NCBI GenBank assembly: GCA_019745505.1 | Contig: JAIETE010000201.1 | Span: 1-55,147, forward strand | Source: Candidatus Obscuribacterales bacterium | GTDB taxonomy: Bacteria > Cyanobacteriota > Vampirovibrionia > Obscuribacterales > Obscuribacteraceae | Direction of reading: 5' to 3' | Length of the DNA: 55,147 bases | Part shown: positions 41,506-49,018 of the stretch, one piece after another | How positions within the stretch are numbered: position 1 is the first letter of the stretch | Layout of the letters: every line of letters starts with the position of its first letter | Program-made: the position numbers and the translations under genes | Notes under the pieces: generated by a model | The model's input: only the letters and a program-made list of their open reading frames with translations | Databases searched by the model: none | Told to the model about the DNA's origin: nothing

Positions 41506-44500
41506 ATGCCTCGTCGCACGGATATCTCTAAAATCCTCATTATCGGGTCGGGCCCTATCCGGATCGGTCAGGCGTGCGAGTTCGACTATTCCGGGACTCA
41601 AGCCTGCCAGGCGCTCCGTCAGGAGGGCTACGAGGTTGTCCTGGTAAATTCCAACCCGGCGACGATTATGACCGACCCTGAGGTCGCGCAGCGTACCTAT
41701 ATCGAGCCGCTCACATTGGAATTTGTGGAAGCGGTGATTGCCCGCGAGAAGCCGCAAGCACTTTTGCCGACGATGGGCGGTCAGACGGCGCTGAATATAG
41801 CTTGCAATTTATATGAGCAGGGCGTCCTTCAACGTCACAATGTCGAGCTTATCGGCGCCACAATGGAAGCTATCAATGTTGCCGAGGACAGGGCACTTTT
41901 CCGCAATCGAATGATGGAAATCGGGGAGCCTGTTCCGCGCTCATTAATTGTTCACTCTCTCGACGAGGTAGAACAATTCAAAGACGAAATACCGATTCCC
42001 TGCATTATTCGTCCCGCTTTTACACTCGGTGGTACCGGCAGTGGTGCGGCAAATACTTATGAAGAACTGGTTGCCGCATGCCGTATTGGCTTGGCCGCCA
42101 GCCCCGTCAGCGAAGTATTGATTGAAGAGAGCGTGACCGGCTGGAAAGAGATCGAGCTGGAAGTCGTGCGCGACAAGAACGACAACTTCATTGTTGTCTG
42201 CGGCATAGAAAACCTTGACCCGATGGGAGTGCACACCGGTGATTCGATCACTGTTGCACCGATTCAAACTCTCACTGATCGCGAGTATCAGGCGCTGAGA
42301 GATTCGGCTGCAAAAGTAATCAGAGCGATTGGCGTGGACTGCGGCGGATCGAATATTCAGTATGCGGTTAATCCTGAAAATGGTGCATACACGGTAATCG
42401 AGATGAACCCGCGCGTGTCGCGCTCGTCCGCGCTGGCCAGCAAGGCGACTGGTTATTCCATTGCAAAAGTGGCGGCTAAACTGGCTGTTGGATTTACTCT
42501 CGACGAAATCAAAAATGATGTGGCCGGAATTTCCGCATGCTTCGAGCCATCAATAGATTATGTAGTTACGAAGATTCCTCGTTTCAATTTCGACAAATTT
42601 TACGGAGCCAAAGACAATCTTGGCACTGAAATGCGGTCGGTCGGCGAAGTTATGGCCGTAGGAACAACCTTTAGCGAGTCCATGCACAAGGCGCTTCGCA
42701 GCCTGGAGCTCAATCTGGCCGGCTTCACCGAAACGCCGGGACGCACTGCTCCGGCAAAGGATGTTTTGACGGGGCGACTCGCTACCCCCTCTCGCTATCG
42801 CCTTACCGATATTGCCACTGCTTTTGCGCAAGGCTGGTCAATCGAAGAAGTGCACAATGTCAGCAAAATAGACCCGTGGTTTCTTTTCCACTTAAGGGAA
42901 ATCTGCGATAACGAGCGTGGCGCTCGTGCCGTCATTGCCAAAATTATTGAGAATTTCGGAGTGAAAGCACTTTTTCGAGAATTCGAAGAGGGCTTGCTAA
43001 AACGATTGAAGCGCGAATTCTTCAGCGATGCGCAGATCGCATCATTCATCAATGCGGCGGTCGGCAAAGAAGTCGCCACCGAGGGCGCCATCTATGCATT
43101 CCGTCAAAGACTCGGTCTGCATCCTGTGTACAAAGCGATAGACACTTGTGCCGGCGAATTTCCGACTCAGACCAATTACCTCTATTCGACTTTTGCACCG
43201 GCGCGCGAGGAGTACAAGGCAGACGATGCCAAGAAAGTAGTTATCCTGGGCAGCGGACCTAACCGGATCGGCCAGGCGATCGAGTTCGACTACTGCTGTG
43301 TTCAAGCGAGCCTCGCCATCAAAGAGCAGGGGCTGAAATCAATCATCGTCAACTGCAATCCTGAGACCGTTTCGACCGATTATGATGTCTCCGATGTTCT
43401 CTATTTCGAGCCATTGACGCTCGAGTCGGTGAGCAACATTCTTTCGGTGGAAAAACCTGAGGGCGTGATTGTTCAGTTCGGCGGACAGACTCCATTGAAC
43501 CTCGCCGAAAAGCTCGAAGCCCGCGGATTCAAGATTTTGGGCACATCGGTAAATGCGATCAAGCTTGCCGAAGATCGCTCCAGTTTCCGAACAGTATTGT
43601 CCGAGCTAGGTATCAGACAGCCTGAAGGGGCTATAGTTCATACTCGCGATGAGGCGCTGAAAGCAGCGCGACTGCTGGGCTTTCCTGTTTTGCTCAGACC
43701 GAGTTTCGTGCTTGGCGGCAAGGCGATGCATATTGCTCGCTCTTCCGAGCACTTGCTTGAGCTGATTGACTCTATTTTTGCTGCATCTCCCGATCAGCCG
43801 CTACTTATCGATCGGTTCTTGCAACACGCAGTCGAAGTTGATGTAGATGCTCTATCTGATGGCGAAACCACTATCGTTGCCGGAATTATGGAGCATGTGG
43901 AGGAAGCCGGTGTGCACTCCGGAGACAGCTCCTGCGTTCTGCCGTCCGTTTCCTTGTCTGAGCAGTCCAAATCGCGTATCACCGCAGCTACCGAAGCGAT
44001 TGCCGAAAAGCTCGGGGTGAAAGGATTGATGAATGTTCAATACGCGATCAAAGATGGCGAACTCTATGTATTGGAAGTGAATCCGCGCGCGTCGAGAACA
44101 GTGCCTTTCGTATCCAAGGCAACCGGGGTGCCCTGGGCAAAGCTGGCAACCAGGGTGATCATGGGCGCCCGGCTGTCCGATTTGCTGCCGGAAATTCAGC
44201 CTGTAGACAATGGCTACGCAGTGAAATCCGTCGTCATTCCTTTTGAGCGATTTGTCGATGCTCAAGTTTGCCTCGGTCCGGAGATGCGTTCTACCGGCGA
44301 AGTTATGGGGCAAGGCTCCAGCTTCGAAGAAGCGTACGCTCGTGCCCAGATCGCTTCCGGAAAGGCGCTTTCAGGAAAAGGACCTGTCCTTGTCGCGGCA
44401 TCGCAATTGCTGGTCGCAGAAGCCCTTAGCGTAGTCGATGTGTTCCGTCGTCACGGTACCGAAGTGATCGTCACGTCGGAGGTTGCCGATTCTTTCGAGC

Positions 44501-44832
44501 CTATGAATGCCGATGCTGAAATTGTCGATTTGACCAATTGGCGCGTGGAAGATATTGCAGCCTGGATGAAGAAGACCGGAGTCAAACGAGTGGTCAGTTT
44601 GTCACCTTTCGACAAACTCTGTCCGGTTCAGGCGAAAGTCCGCAGAGCCGCAGTGGGGCAGGCAATTCCCTTGAGCATGACGACCCGAGATGCGATCGGT
44701 GTTAGCCAGGCAACAATGGCTGTGTCGAATTTGGATTTGCAGTTGAAAGCAATACAAGAGCGCCGCACCGCCGTCGTGGCGCCGGATTTCGTCGCCGCTC
44801 CAGCGGCGCCTGTTGGGCAATTCAGTATTTGA
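41506..44832 (+). CDS. carB: Carbamoyl-phosphate synthase large subunit
   Basis: 1108 residues, slightly longer than the usual 1070. Two homologous ATP-grasp halves are clear: the first opens [21 protein letters not shown] and the second [21 protein letters not shown] (near residue 570). Seen: MGGQTALN and [35 protein letters not shown] and [18 protein letters not shown], and an MGS-like allosteric domain after about 950. It makes carbamoyl phosphate from bicarbonate, ammonia (from glutamine via CarA) and two ATP, for arginine and pyrimidines. carA is not in the window. The gene is isolated by the hairpin at 41316, and the next gene is a carbamoyl-phosphate-consuming carbamoyltransferase. Confidence 0.98.
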   Translation: MPRRTDISKILIIGSGPIRIGQACEFDYSGTQACQALRQEGYEVVLVNSNPATIMTDPEVAQRTYIEPLTLEFVEAVIAREKPQALLPTMGGQTALNIACNLYEQGVLQRHNVELIGATMEAINVAEDRALFRNRMMEIGEPVPRSLIVHSLDEVEQFKDEIPIPCIIRPAFTLGGTGSGAANTYEELVAACRIGLAASPVSEVLIEESVTGWKEIELEVVRDKNDNFIVVCGIENLDPMGVHTGDSITVAPIQTLTDREYQALRDSAAKVIRAIGVDCGGSNIQYAVNPENGAYTVIEMNPRVSRSSALASKATGYSIAKVAAKLAVGFTLDEIKNDVAGISACFEPSIDYVVTKIPRFNFDKFYGAKDNLGTEMRSVGEVMAVGTTFSESMHKALRSLELNLAGFTETPGRTAPAKDVLTGRLATPSRYRLTDIATAFAQGWSIEEVHNVSKIDPWFLFHLREICDNERGARAVIAKIIENFGVKALFREFEEGLLKRLKREFFSDAQIASFINAAVGKEVATEGAIYAFRQRLGLHPVYKAIDTCAGEFPTQTNYLYSTFAPAREEYKADDAKKVVILGSGPNRIGQAIEFDYCCVQASLAIKEQGLKSIIVNCNPETVSTDYDVSDVLYFEPLTLESVSNILSVEKPEGVIVQFGGQTPLNLAEKLEARGFKILGTSVNAIKLAEDRSSFRTVLSELGIRQPEGAIVHTRDEALKAARLLGFPVLLRPSFVLGGKAMHIARSSEHLLELIDSIFAASPDQPLLIDRFLQHAVEVDVDALSDGETTIVAGIMEHVEEAGVHSGDSSCVLPSVSLSEQSKSRITAATEAIAEKLGVKGLMNVQYAIKDGELYVLEVNPRASRTVPFVSKATGVPWAKLATRVIMGARLSDLLPEIQPVDNGYAVKSVVIPFERFVDAQVCLGPEMRSTGEVMGQGSSFEEAYARAQIASGKALSGKGPVLVAASQLLVAEALSVVDVFRRHGTEVIVTSEVADSFEPMNADAEIVDLTNWRVEDIAAWMKKTGVKRVVSLSPFDKLCPVQAKVRRAAVGQAIPLSMTTRDAIGVSQATMAVSNLDLQLKAIQERRTAVVAPDFVAAPAAPVGQFSI

Positions 44833-44899
44833 AAAAATTAACCGCCTTTCAACCTGATATTTCAGTCAGGACTAGAGGTTGAGTTAGGGACTATCATTG

Positions 44900-44922
44900 A
44901 GCCGGCGGCATTTCAGCCGGCT
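44900..44922 (+). terminator. Hairpin between carB and the carbamoyltransferase gene
   Basis: AGCCGGC (44900-44906) and GCCGGCT (44916-44922) form a perfect 7-bp GC-rich stem with a 9-nt loop, followed by TTGCAGTTTT. The position, 68 nt after carB and 27 nt before the next start, fits a weak terminator or attenuator. If leaky it would give partial read-through into the carbamoyltransferase. Confidence 0.45.
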
Positions 44923-44948
44923 TTGCAGTTTTGACGGAAGGCGAATTT

Positions 44949-46799
44949 GTGAGCGAGAATCTTACCGGAAAAGTCCGTATACTCGGGATCTCGGCCTATT
45001 ATCACGATTCGGCCGCCTGCCTGGTGGAAGACGGAGTGATAGTGGCTGCGGCGCAGGAAGAGCGCTTCACGAGGATCAAGGGCGATTCGAGCTTTCCGCA
45101 CAATGCTGTGGGCTTCTGTCTGGAAGCGGGCGGGATAACGGAAAAGGAAGTCGACTATGTGGTTTTCTATGAGAATCCGTATGCGAAATTCGACCGATTG
45201 CTGACGACATATCACGCGACAGTGCCTGCCAGTTTGCCGTCGTATCTGCGCAGTTTGCCGGTGTGGCTGACGCAGAAGCTGTGGATGAGAAAGCAGATAG
45301 CCGAAGAGCTGGGCGTGAAGAAGCATGTCTATTTCTGCGATCACCACCTGTCGCATGCAGCCAGCGCATTTTTCCCGTCGCCGTTTGAAGAAGCGGCGGT
45401 ATTGACGATAGACGGCGTAGGCGAGTGGTCGACGACGACATACGGGATGGGCAGAGGCAAAGACCTGAAACTGCTCAAGCATATACGCTTTCCGAATTCA
45501 CTGGGCTTGTTGTATTCGGCATTCACGTACTACACGGGATTCAAGATTAACAGCGGCGAGTACAAGCTGATGGGGCTGGCGCCGTATGGCAAGCCTGTTT
45601 ACGCGCAAATGATCATGGAAAAGCTGATCACTGTGGACGAGCAGGGAGCAGTAGCGCTTAACCAGCATTATTTCGATTATGTGGGCGGATTGACGATGAC
45701 GAACAGCCGATTCGATGAGCTGTTCGGAGGTCCGCCCAGAGAGCCGGAGTCGTTGATACGGCAGAAAGAGATGGATATAGCGGCCAGCATACAGAAAGTG
45801 TTGAACGACATTCTGATAGTGATGGCGCGGCATGTGAAAGAAGCGACGGGCGCGAAGAATCTGGTATTGGCGGGCGGCGTGGCACTGAATGTGGTGTCGA
45901 CGGGAATTCTTTCAAGAGAAGGAATATTCGACGAGATATGGATACAGCCGGCGGCCGGAGACGCAGGAGGAGCGCTGGGAGCGTGCCTGTGGATGTGGCA
46001 CCAGGTGCTGGGAAAATCCAGAGCTGTCGGCAAACCGGATTCGATGTCGGGAGCATTTCTGGGCTTGGAGATACCCTCGTATTCAGAGGAAGATGATGCC
46101 GTGCTGCGCCGAATGGGTGCAGTGTGGGAAGAGATGGAAGAAGAACAGTTGCAGGATGCAATAGCCGAAGCCATCGACAATGGAGAGATAGTGGCGGTAG
46201 CCAGAGGAAGAGCGGAATTCGGGCCGAGAGCCCTGGGGAGCCGTTCGATTCTAGCGGATGCGCGCAGCCAGAAGATGCAGAGTCACTTGAATTTGCAGGT
46301 GAAATTCCGGGAGAGTTTCAGACCGTTCGCGCCGATGGTATTGGCGGAGGATGCGGAGGAATATTTCGACATACCGCAGGAGAGCCCGTACATGCTGCTC
46401 TGTTATCCGGTATTGGAGAAGCAGAGAATACCGGTGCAGGACAAGGGGCTATTCGGAATAGATCTGCTGAAGCAGCCGCGCTCGCACTTGCCGGCGGTGA
46501 CGCACGTGGATTATTCAGCAAGAGTGCAGACGATAGACAGAGAGAGAAATCCGTTTATCCATTCGGTGATAAGCAAGTTCAAGCAACGCTCGGGTTGTTC
46601 GGTGATCGTGAATACGTCATTCAATGTGCGTGGAGAGCCGATAGTGAATACGGCGGAGGATGCCTATCGCTGTTTTATGGCGACGGAAATGGACTGCGTA
46701 GTGATAGGAAATCGATTCTTCAGAAGAAACGACCAGCAACAAAAGCCGCTCAGCGAAGAAGAGAGATCCGCCTGGTTGAGGAGGTTCGACCTTGACTAA
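44949..46799 (+). CDS. Carbamoyltransferase, NodU/CmcH/SxtI family
   Basis: 616 residues from GTG 44949, which has GGAAGG 7 nt upstream; an in-frame TTG at 44931 has no site. The Kae1-like N-domain shows ILGISAYYHDSAACL, QEERFTRIKGD, the metal-binding DHHLSHAASAFFPSPF (His132, His136) and TIDGVGEW (Asp155), then NSLGLLYSAFTYYTGFK and LAGGVALNV. The YrdC-like C-domain has GRAEFGPRALGSRSILAD, FRESFRPFAP, NTSFNVRGEPIVNT and MDCVVIGN. This family moves carbamoyl from carbamoyl phosphate via carbamoyl-AMP to a hydroxyl (Nod factors, antibiotics, saxitoxin). It overlaps the next gene by 8 nt and follows carB. AGA, ATA and GGA codons look more frequent than in neighbours, hinting at a different history. 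Confidence 0.93.
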   Translation: MSENLTGKVRILGISAYYHDSAACLVEDGVIVAAAQEERFTRIKGDSSFPHNAVGFCLEAGGITEKEVDYVVFYENPYAKFDRLLTTYHATVPASLPSYLRSLPVWLTQKLWMRKQIAEELGVKKHVYFCDHHLSHAASAFFPSPFEEAAVLTIDGVGEWSTTTYGMGRGKDLKLLKHIRFPNSLGLLYSAFTYYTGFKINSGEYKLMGLAPYGKPVYAQMIMEKLITVDEQGAVALNQHYFDYVGGLTMTNSRFDELFGGPPREPESLIRQKEMDIAASIQKVLNDILIVMARHVKEATGAKNLVLAGGVALNVVSTGILSREGIFDEIWIQPAAGDAGGALGACLWMWHQVLGKSRAVGKPDSMSGAFLGLEIPSYSEEDDAVLRRMGAVWEEMEEEQLQDAIAEAIDNGEIVAVARGRAEFGPRALGSRSILADARSQKMQSHLNLQVKFRESFRPFAPMVLAEDAEEYFDIPQESPYMLLCYPVLEKQRIPVQDKGLFGIDLLKQPRSHLPAVTHVDYSARVQTIDRERNPFIHSVISKFKQRSGCSVIVNTSFNVRGEPIVNTAEDAYRCFMATEMDCVVIGNRFFRRNDQQQKPLSEEERSAWLRRFDLD

Positions 46800-47469
46800 G
46801 AGCGCATTGGTTGAAAAAGCTCAAGCCTCACAAAAAACGGGGCCGCGTCGATCTGCAAAAGGATCTGCGCAAGTAAGCGGTTATATGAAACGCTTGCTGG
46901 CTCGCAGGCAGCATGCCGCTTTAAAAAACAACGTGATCTTCGGATTGACGATTGGCTGGGTTTTTACTCTGACGGGCGCGTTCAAGACATGGATACTGCT
47001 TGAGAGCGGCATTGCACCGGCTCTTTTCTCGCTCGGGGTCTTGTTTCTAGCAACCACGCTAGTCGCTCCGGGGCTGATGGTCCATCCCCATCGCGTGATG
47101 AAAGCGATAGCGACTTTTGTCGGGACCGGCCTATTCAAAGCAGTATTGACGCTCATTTATTTTGCGACAATCTTGCCTGCCGGTTATTTCTATCAGAAGA
47201 AAAACCACCATGTACCCTTCTACTCATGGATAGACGAGAAGCCGGCGCGTATAGAAGGCTGGGCCGATAAGGTGGCCTCGGACGAGAACGGAAAGTCGAC
47301 TGAATACAGTTTGCCGGGTTGGCTGCAGCCGCTCTCGGTGGTAATCTACTTCGCACGCAATAGCCAACTACTTTTCCTGCCTTGCCTGATAGTTCTTCTC
47401 ATGCTCGGCTTGATCGGAATTTTTGTCCAGAGCAGTGCTCTGGCGCCCTTTATCTACACCCTGTTTTAG
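46792..47469 (+). CDS. Fused SxtJ-like + SxtK-like (DUF5989) membrane protein
   Basis: 225 residues, start TTG 46792 with a strong GAGGAGG (46778-46784); it overlaps the carbamoyltransferase stop (TTGACTAA). Residues of about 45-135 hold three TMs with the SxtJ-like pattern (FGLTIGWVFTLTG, LGVLFLATTLVAPGLMVHP, LIYFATILPAGYFYQKK). A soluble link follows. Residues of about 178-225 read YFARNSQLLFLPCLIVLLML...FVQSSALAPFIYTLF. That ending matches the small DUF5989/SxtK-type proteins (usually GSAxAPFIYTLF at their C-terminus), which normally are separate genes of about 50 codons. Both partners habitually follow NodU/CmcH-type carbamoyltransferases in sugar and natural-product clusters. Function is unknown. 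They may anchor the carbamoyltransferase at the membrane (inference). Confidence 0.75.
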   Translation: MTKSALVEKAQASQKTGPRRSAKGSAQVSGYMKRLLARRQHAALKNNVIFGLTIGWVFTLTGAFKTWILLESGIAPALFSLGVLFLATTLVAPGLMVHPHRVMKAIATFVGTGLFKAVLTLIYFATILPAGYFYQKKNHHVPFYSWIDEKPARIEGWADKVASDENGKSTEYSLPGWLQPLSVVIYFARNSQLLFLPCLIVLLMLGLIGIFVQSSALAPFIYTLF

Positions 47470-47479
47470 CTGTTTTTCC

Positions 47480-49018
47480 GTGCGTATTTGTCTTATCTCT
47501 CGTGAATATCCTCCTGATACCGGATTCGGCGGTATAGCCACTTTTACTCGCCATCTGGCTCAAGGATTGAAAGCTCTGGGCCATGACGTTGTTGTTGTCG
47601 CGCTGGCCAAGGAAGGGAAGGAAGCGGAGCTTCAGGACGATCTCGGTATTCCTGTGCATCGCGTTGTTCCGTTGCCCATCGGTGCGGATCTCGGCTGGAC
47701 TGCATTTTGCATGCCCTACAGCCGCTATGTCATGCGGACTAGTTCGGCACTATTCGCTAAGTTCGATGAGTTGAACGAGATCTGTCCATTCGATGCCGTC
47801 GATACGCCGGAATTGCTTGCCGAAGGATTCTTCCCTGCCATTACCAAATGCACTCCTTTGACTATCAGGCTTTACACCCCGCATTCGAAATTCATAGCCG
47901 AGAAATTGCACAATGTGACCGATACTTTCGACCATCAATATGTGGCTGCCGTCGAGCGTATAGCCATGCTTTCCGCAGATGTGATCACCTCGCCCAGTCT
48001 TGATTTGGCCCAATTCGTGGCCGGCGACCTGGGCATCAAGGTGGAGGACATCGATATCGTCTACAATCCCATTGATGCCTCGGAATTCAGCCCGCAAGGA
48101 GAAAAAGCGGCTATCGGTCCAGCCGGACGCACGGTATTATTCGTCGGACGCCTGGAAGCGCGCAAGGGTATTCACTATCTGATAGATGCCATCCCCGCTG
48201 TGGTTGCTGCTGTGCCGGATGTTCGCTTTGTCATCATCGGAGACGATACCGCCAATGCCGCCGGTCAAAAATCCGTTCTTACAGAAGTTAAGGAGCGCCT
48301 GGACAAGACCGGGTGTGCGGGTTCCGTCACCTTTATCAACCGTATTCCTCTGGCCGATCTGCCCAAGCATTATCGCGCCGCTGATGTCTGCGTCGTACCT
48401 TCCCTCTATGACAATTCGCCGTACACTTGCCTGGAGGCAATGTCTTGCGGCCGTGCCGTGATTGGCACCGATGGCGGTGGCACCAAAGAATATATAGTCC
48501 ATGATCAGTCCGGTTTGATCGTTCCAGTCAAGGATGCCGACGCGCTCGCCGCCGGCATGATCAGGCTTCTGAGCGATGAAACTGAGCGCCATCGGCTTGC
48601 CTCCAATGCTCGCCAGCGAGTGTTGGAAGTTTTCGATCGAGTCGAGATAGCAAGAAAGACCGTGGAGTTGTACGAAAAGGCAGCGATGCGCTTCAAGGAA
48701 ATTCAGGGCAGCCCTTATCAGGGTTTGTCCGGAAATGTCTTGCTTGATGCCGATGAGATTCTCTATCAGCACGACACCATGATTCGTGACTTGATTCTAG
48801 AAAAATCAACCCGCAAGTTCTGGGGCGATACGTTCCGTATGGCTGCCAGCAGACCTCGTCTAGCCGCAGCCAGAATCGGGCTTTCCCTTCTGAGAACTTT
48901 AGGCTTGGGTTCGCACGATTTTGTCAGGCGTCTTGATTTGAGCGTCAAAGAGCGCGAGCGCGCAAGGCTCTTGCTTGGTACGCGACGAAAGACCGCAAAG
49001 GAAAAGGCGATTGTTTAA
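47480..49018 (+). CDS. Glycosyltransferase family 4
   Basis: 512 residues from GTG 47480, giving the typical opening MRICLISREYPPDTGFGGIA; a longer frame from 47423 would overlap the preceding gene by 47 nt. GT-B core: TFTRHLAQGLKALGHDV, VDTPELLAEGF, LFVGRLEARKGIHYLIDAI and the EX7E block SLYDNSPYTCLEAMSCG, then TDGGGTKEY. The C-terminal about 100 residues extend beyond the core with a basic helix (RTLGLGSHDFVRRLD, RARLLLGTRRK). It follows the SxtJ/K fusion by 10 nt, so it belongs to the carbamoyl module operon. It may make the sugar that is carbamoylated (inference). Its stop shares TTAA with the convergent YfhO-like gene. Confidence 0.9.
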   Translation: MRICLISREYPPDTGFGGIATFTRHLAQGLKALGHDVVVVALAKEGKEAELQDDLGIPVHRVVPLPIGADLGWTAFCMPYSRYVMRTSSALFAKFDELNEICPFDAVDTPELLAEGFFPAITKCTPLTIRLYTPHSKFIAEKLHNVTDTFDHQYVAAVERIAMLSADVITSPSLDLAQFVAGDLGIKVEDIDIVYNPIDASEFSPQGEKAAIGPAGRTVLFVGRLEARKGIHYLIDAIPAVVAAVPDVRFVIIGDDTANAAGQKSVLTEVKERLDKTGCAGSVTFINRIPLADLPKHYRAADVCVVPSLYDNSPYTCLEAMSCGRAVIGTDGGGTKEYIVHDQSGLIVPVKDADALAAGMIRLLSDETERHRLASNARQRVLEVFDRVEIARKTVELYEKAAMRFKEIQGSPYQGLSGNVLLDADEILYQHDTMIRDLILEKSTRKFWGDTFRMAASRPRLAAARIGLSLLRTLGLGSHDFVRRLDLSVKERERARLLLGTRRKTAKEKAIV

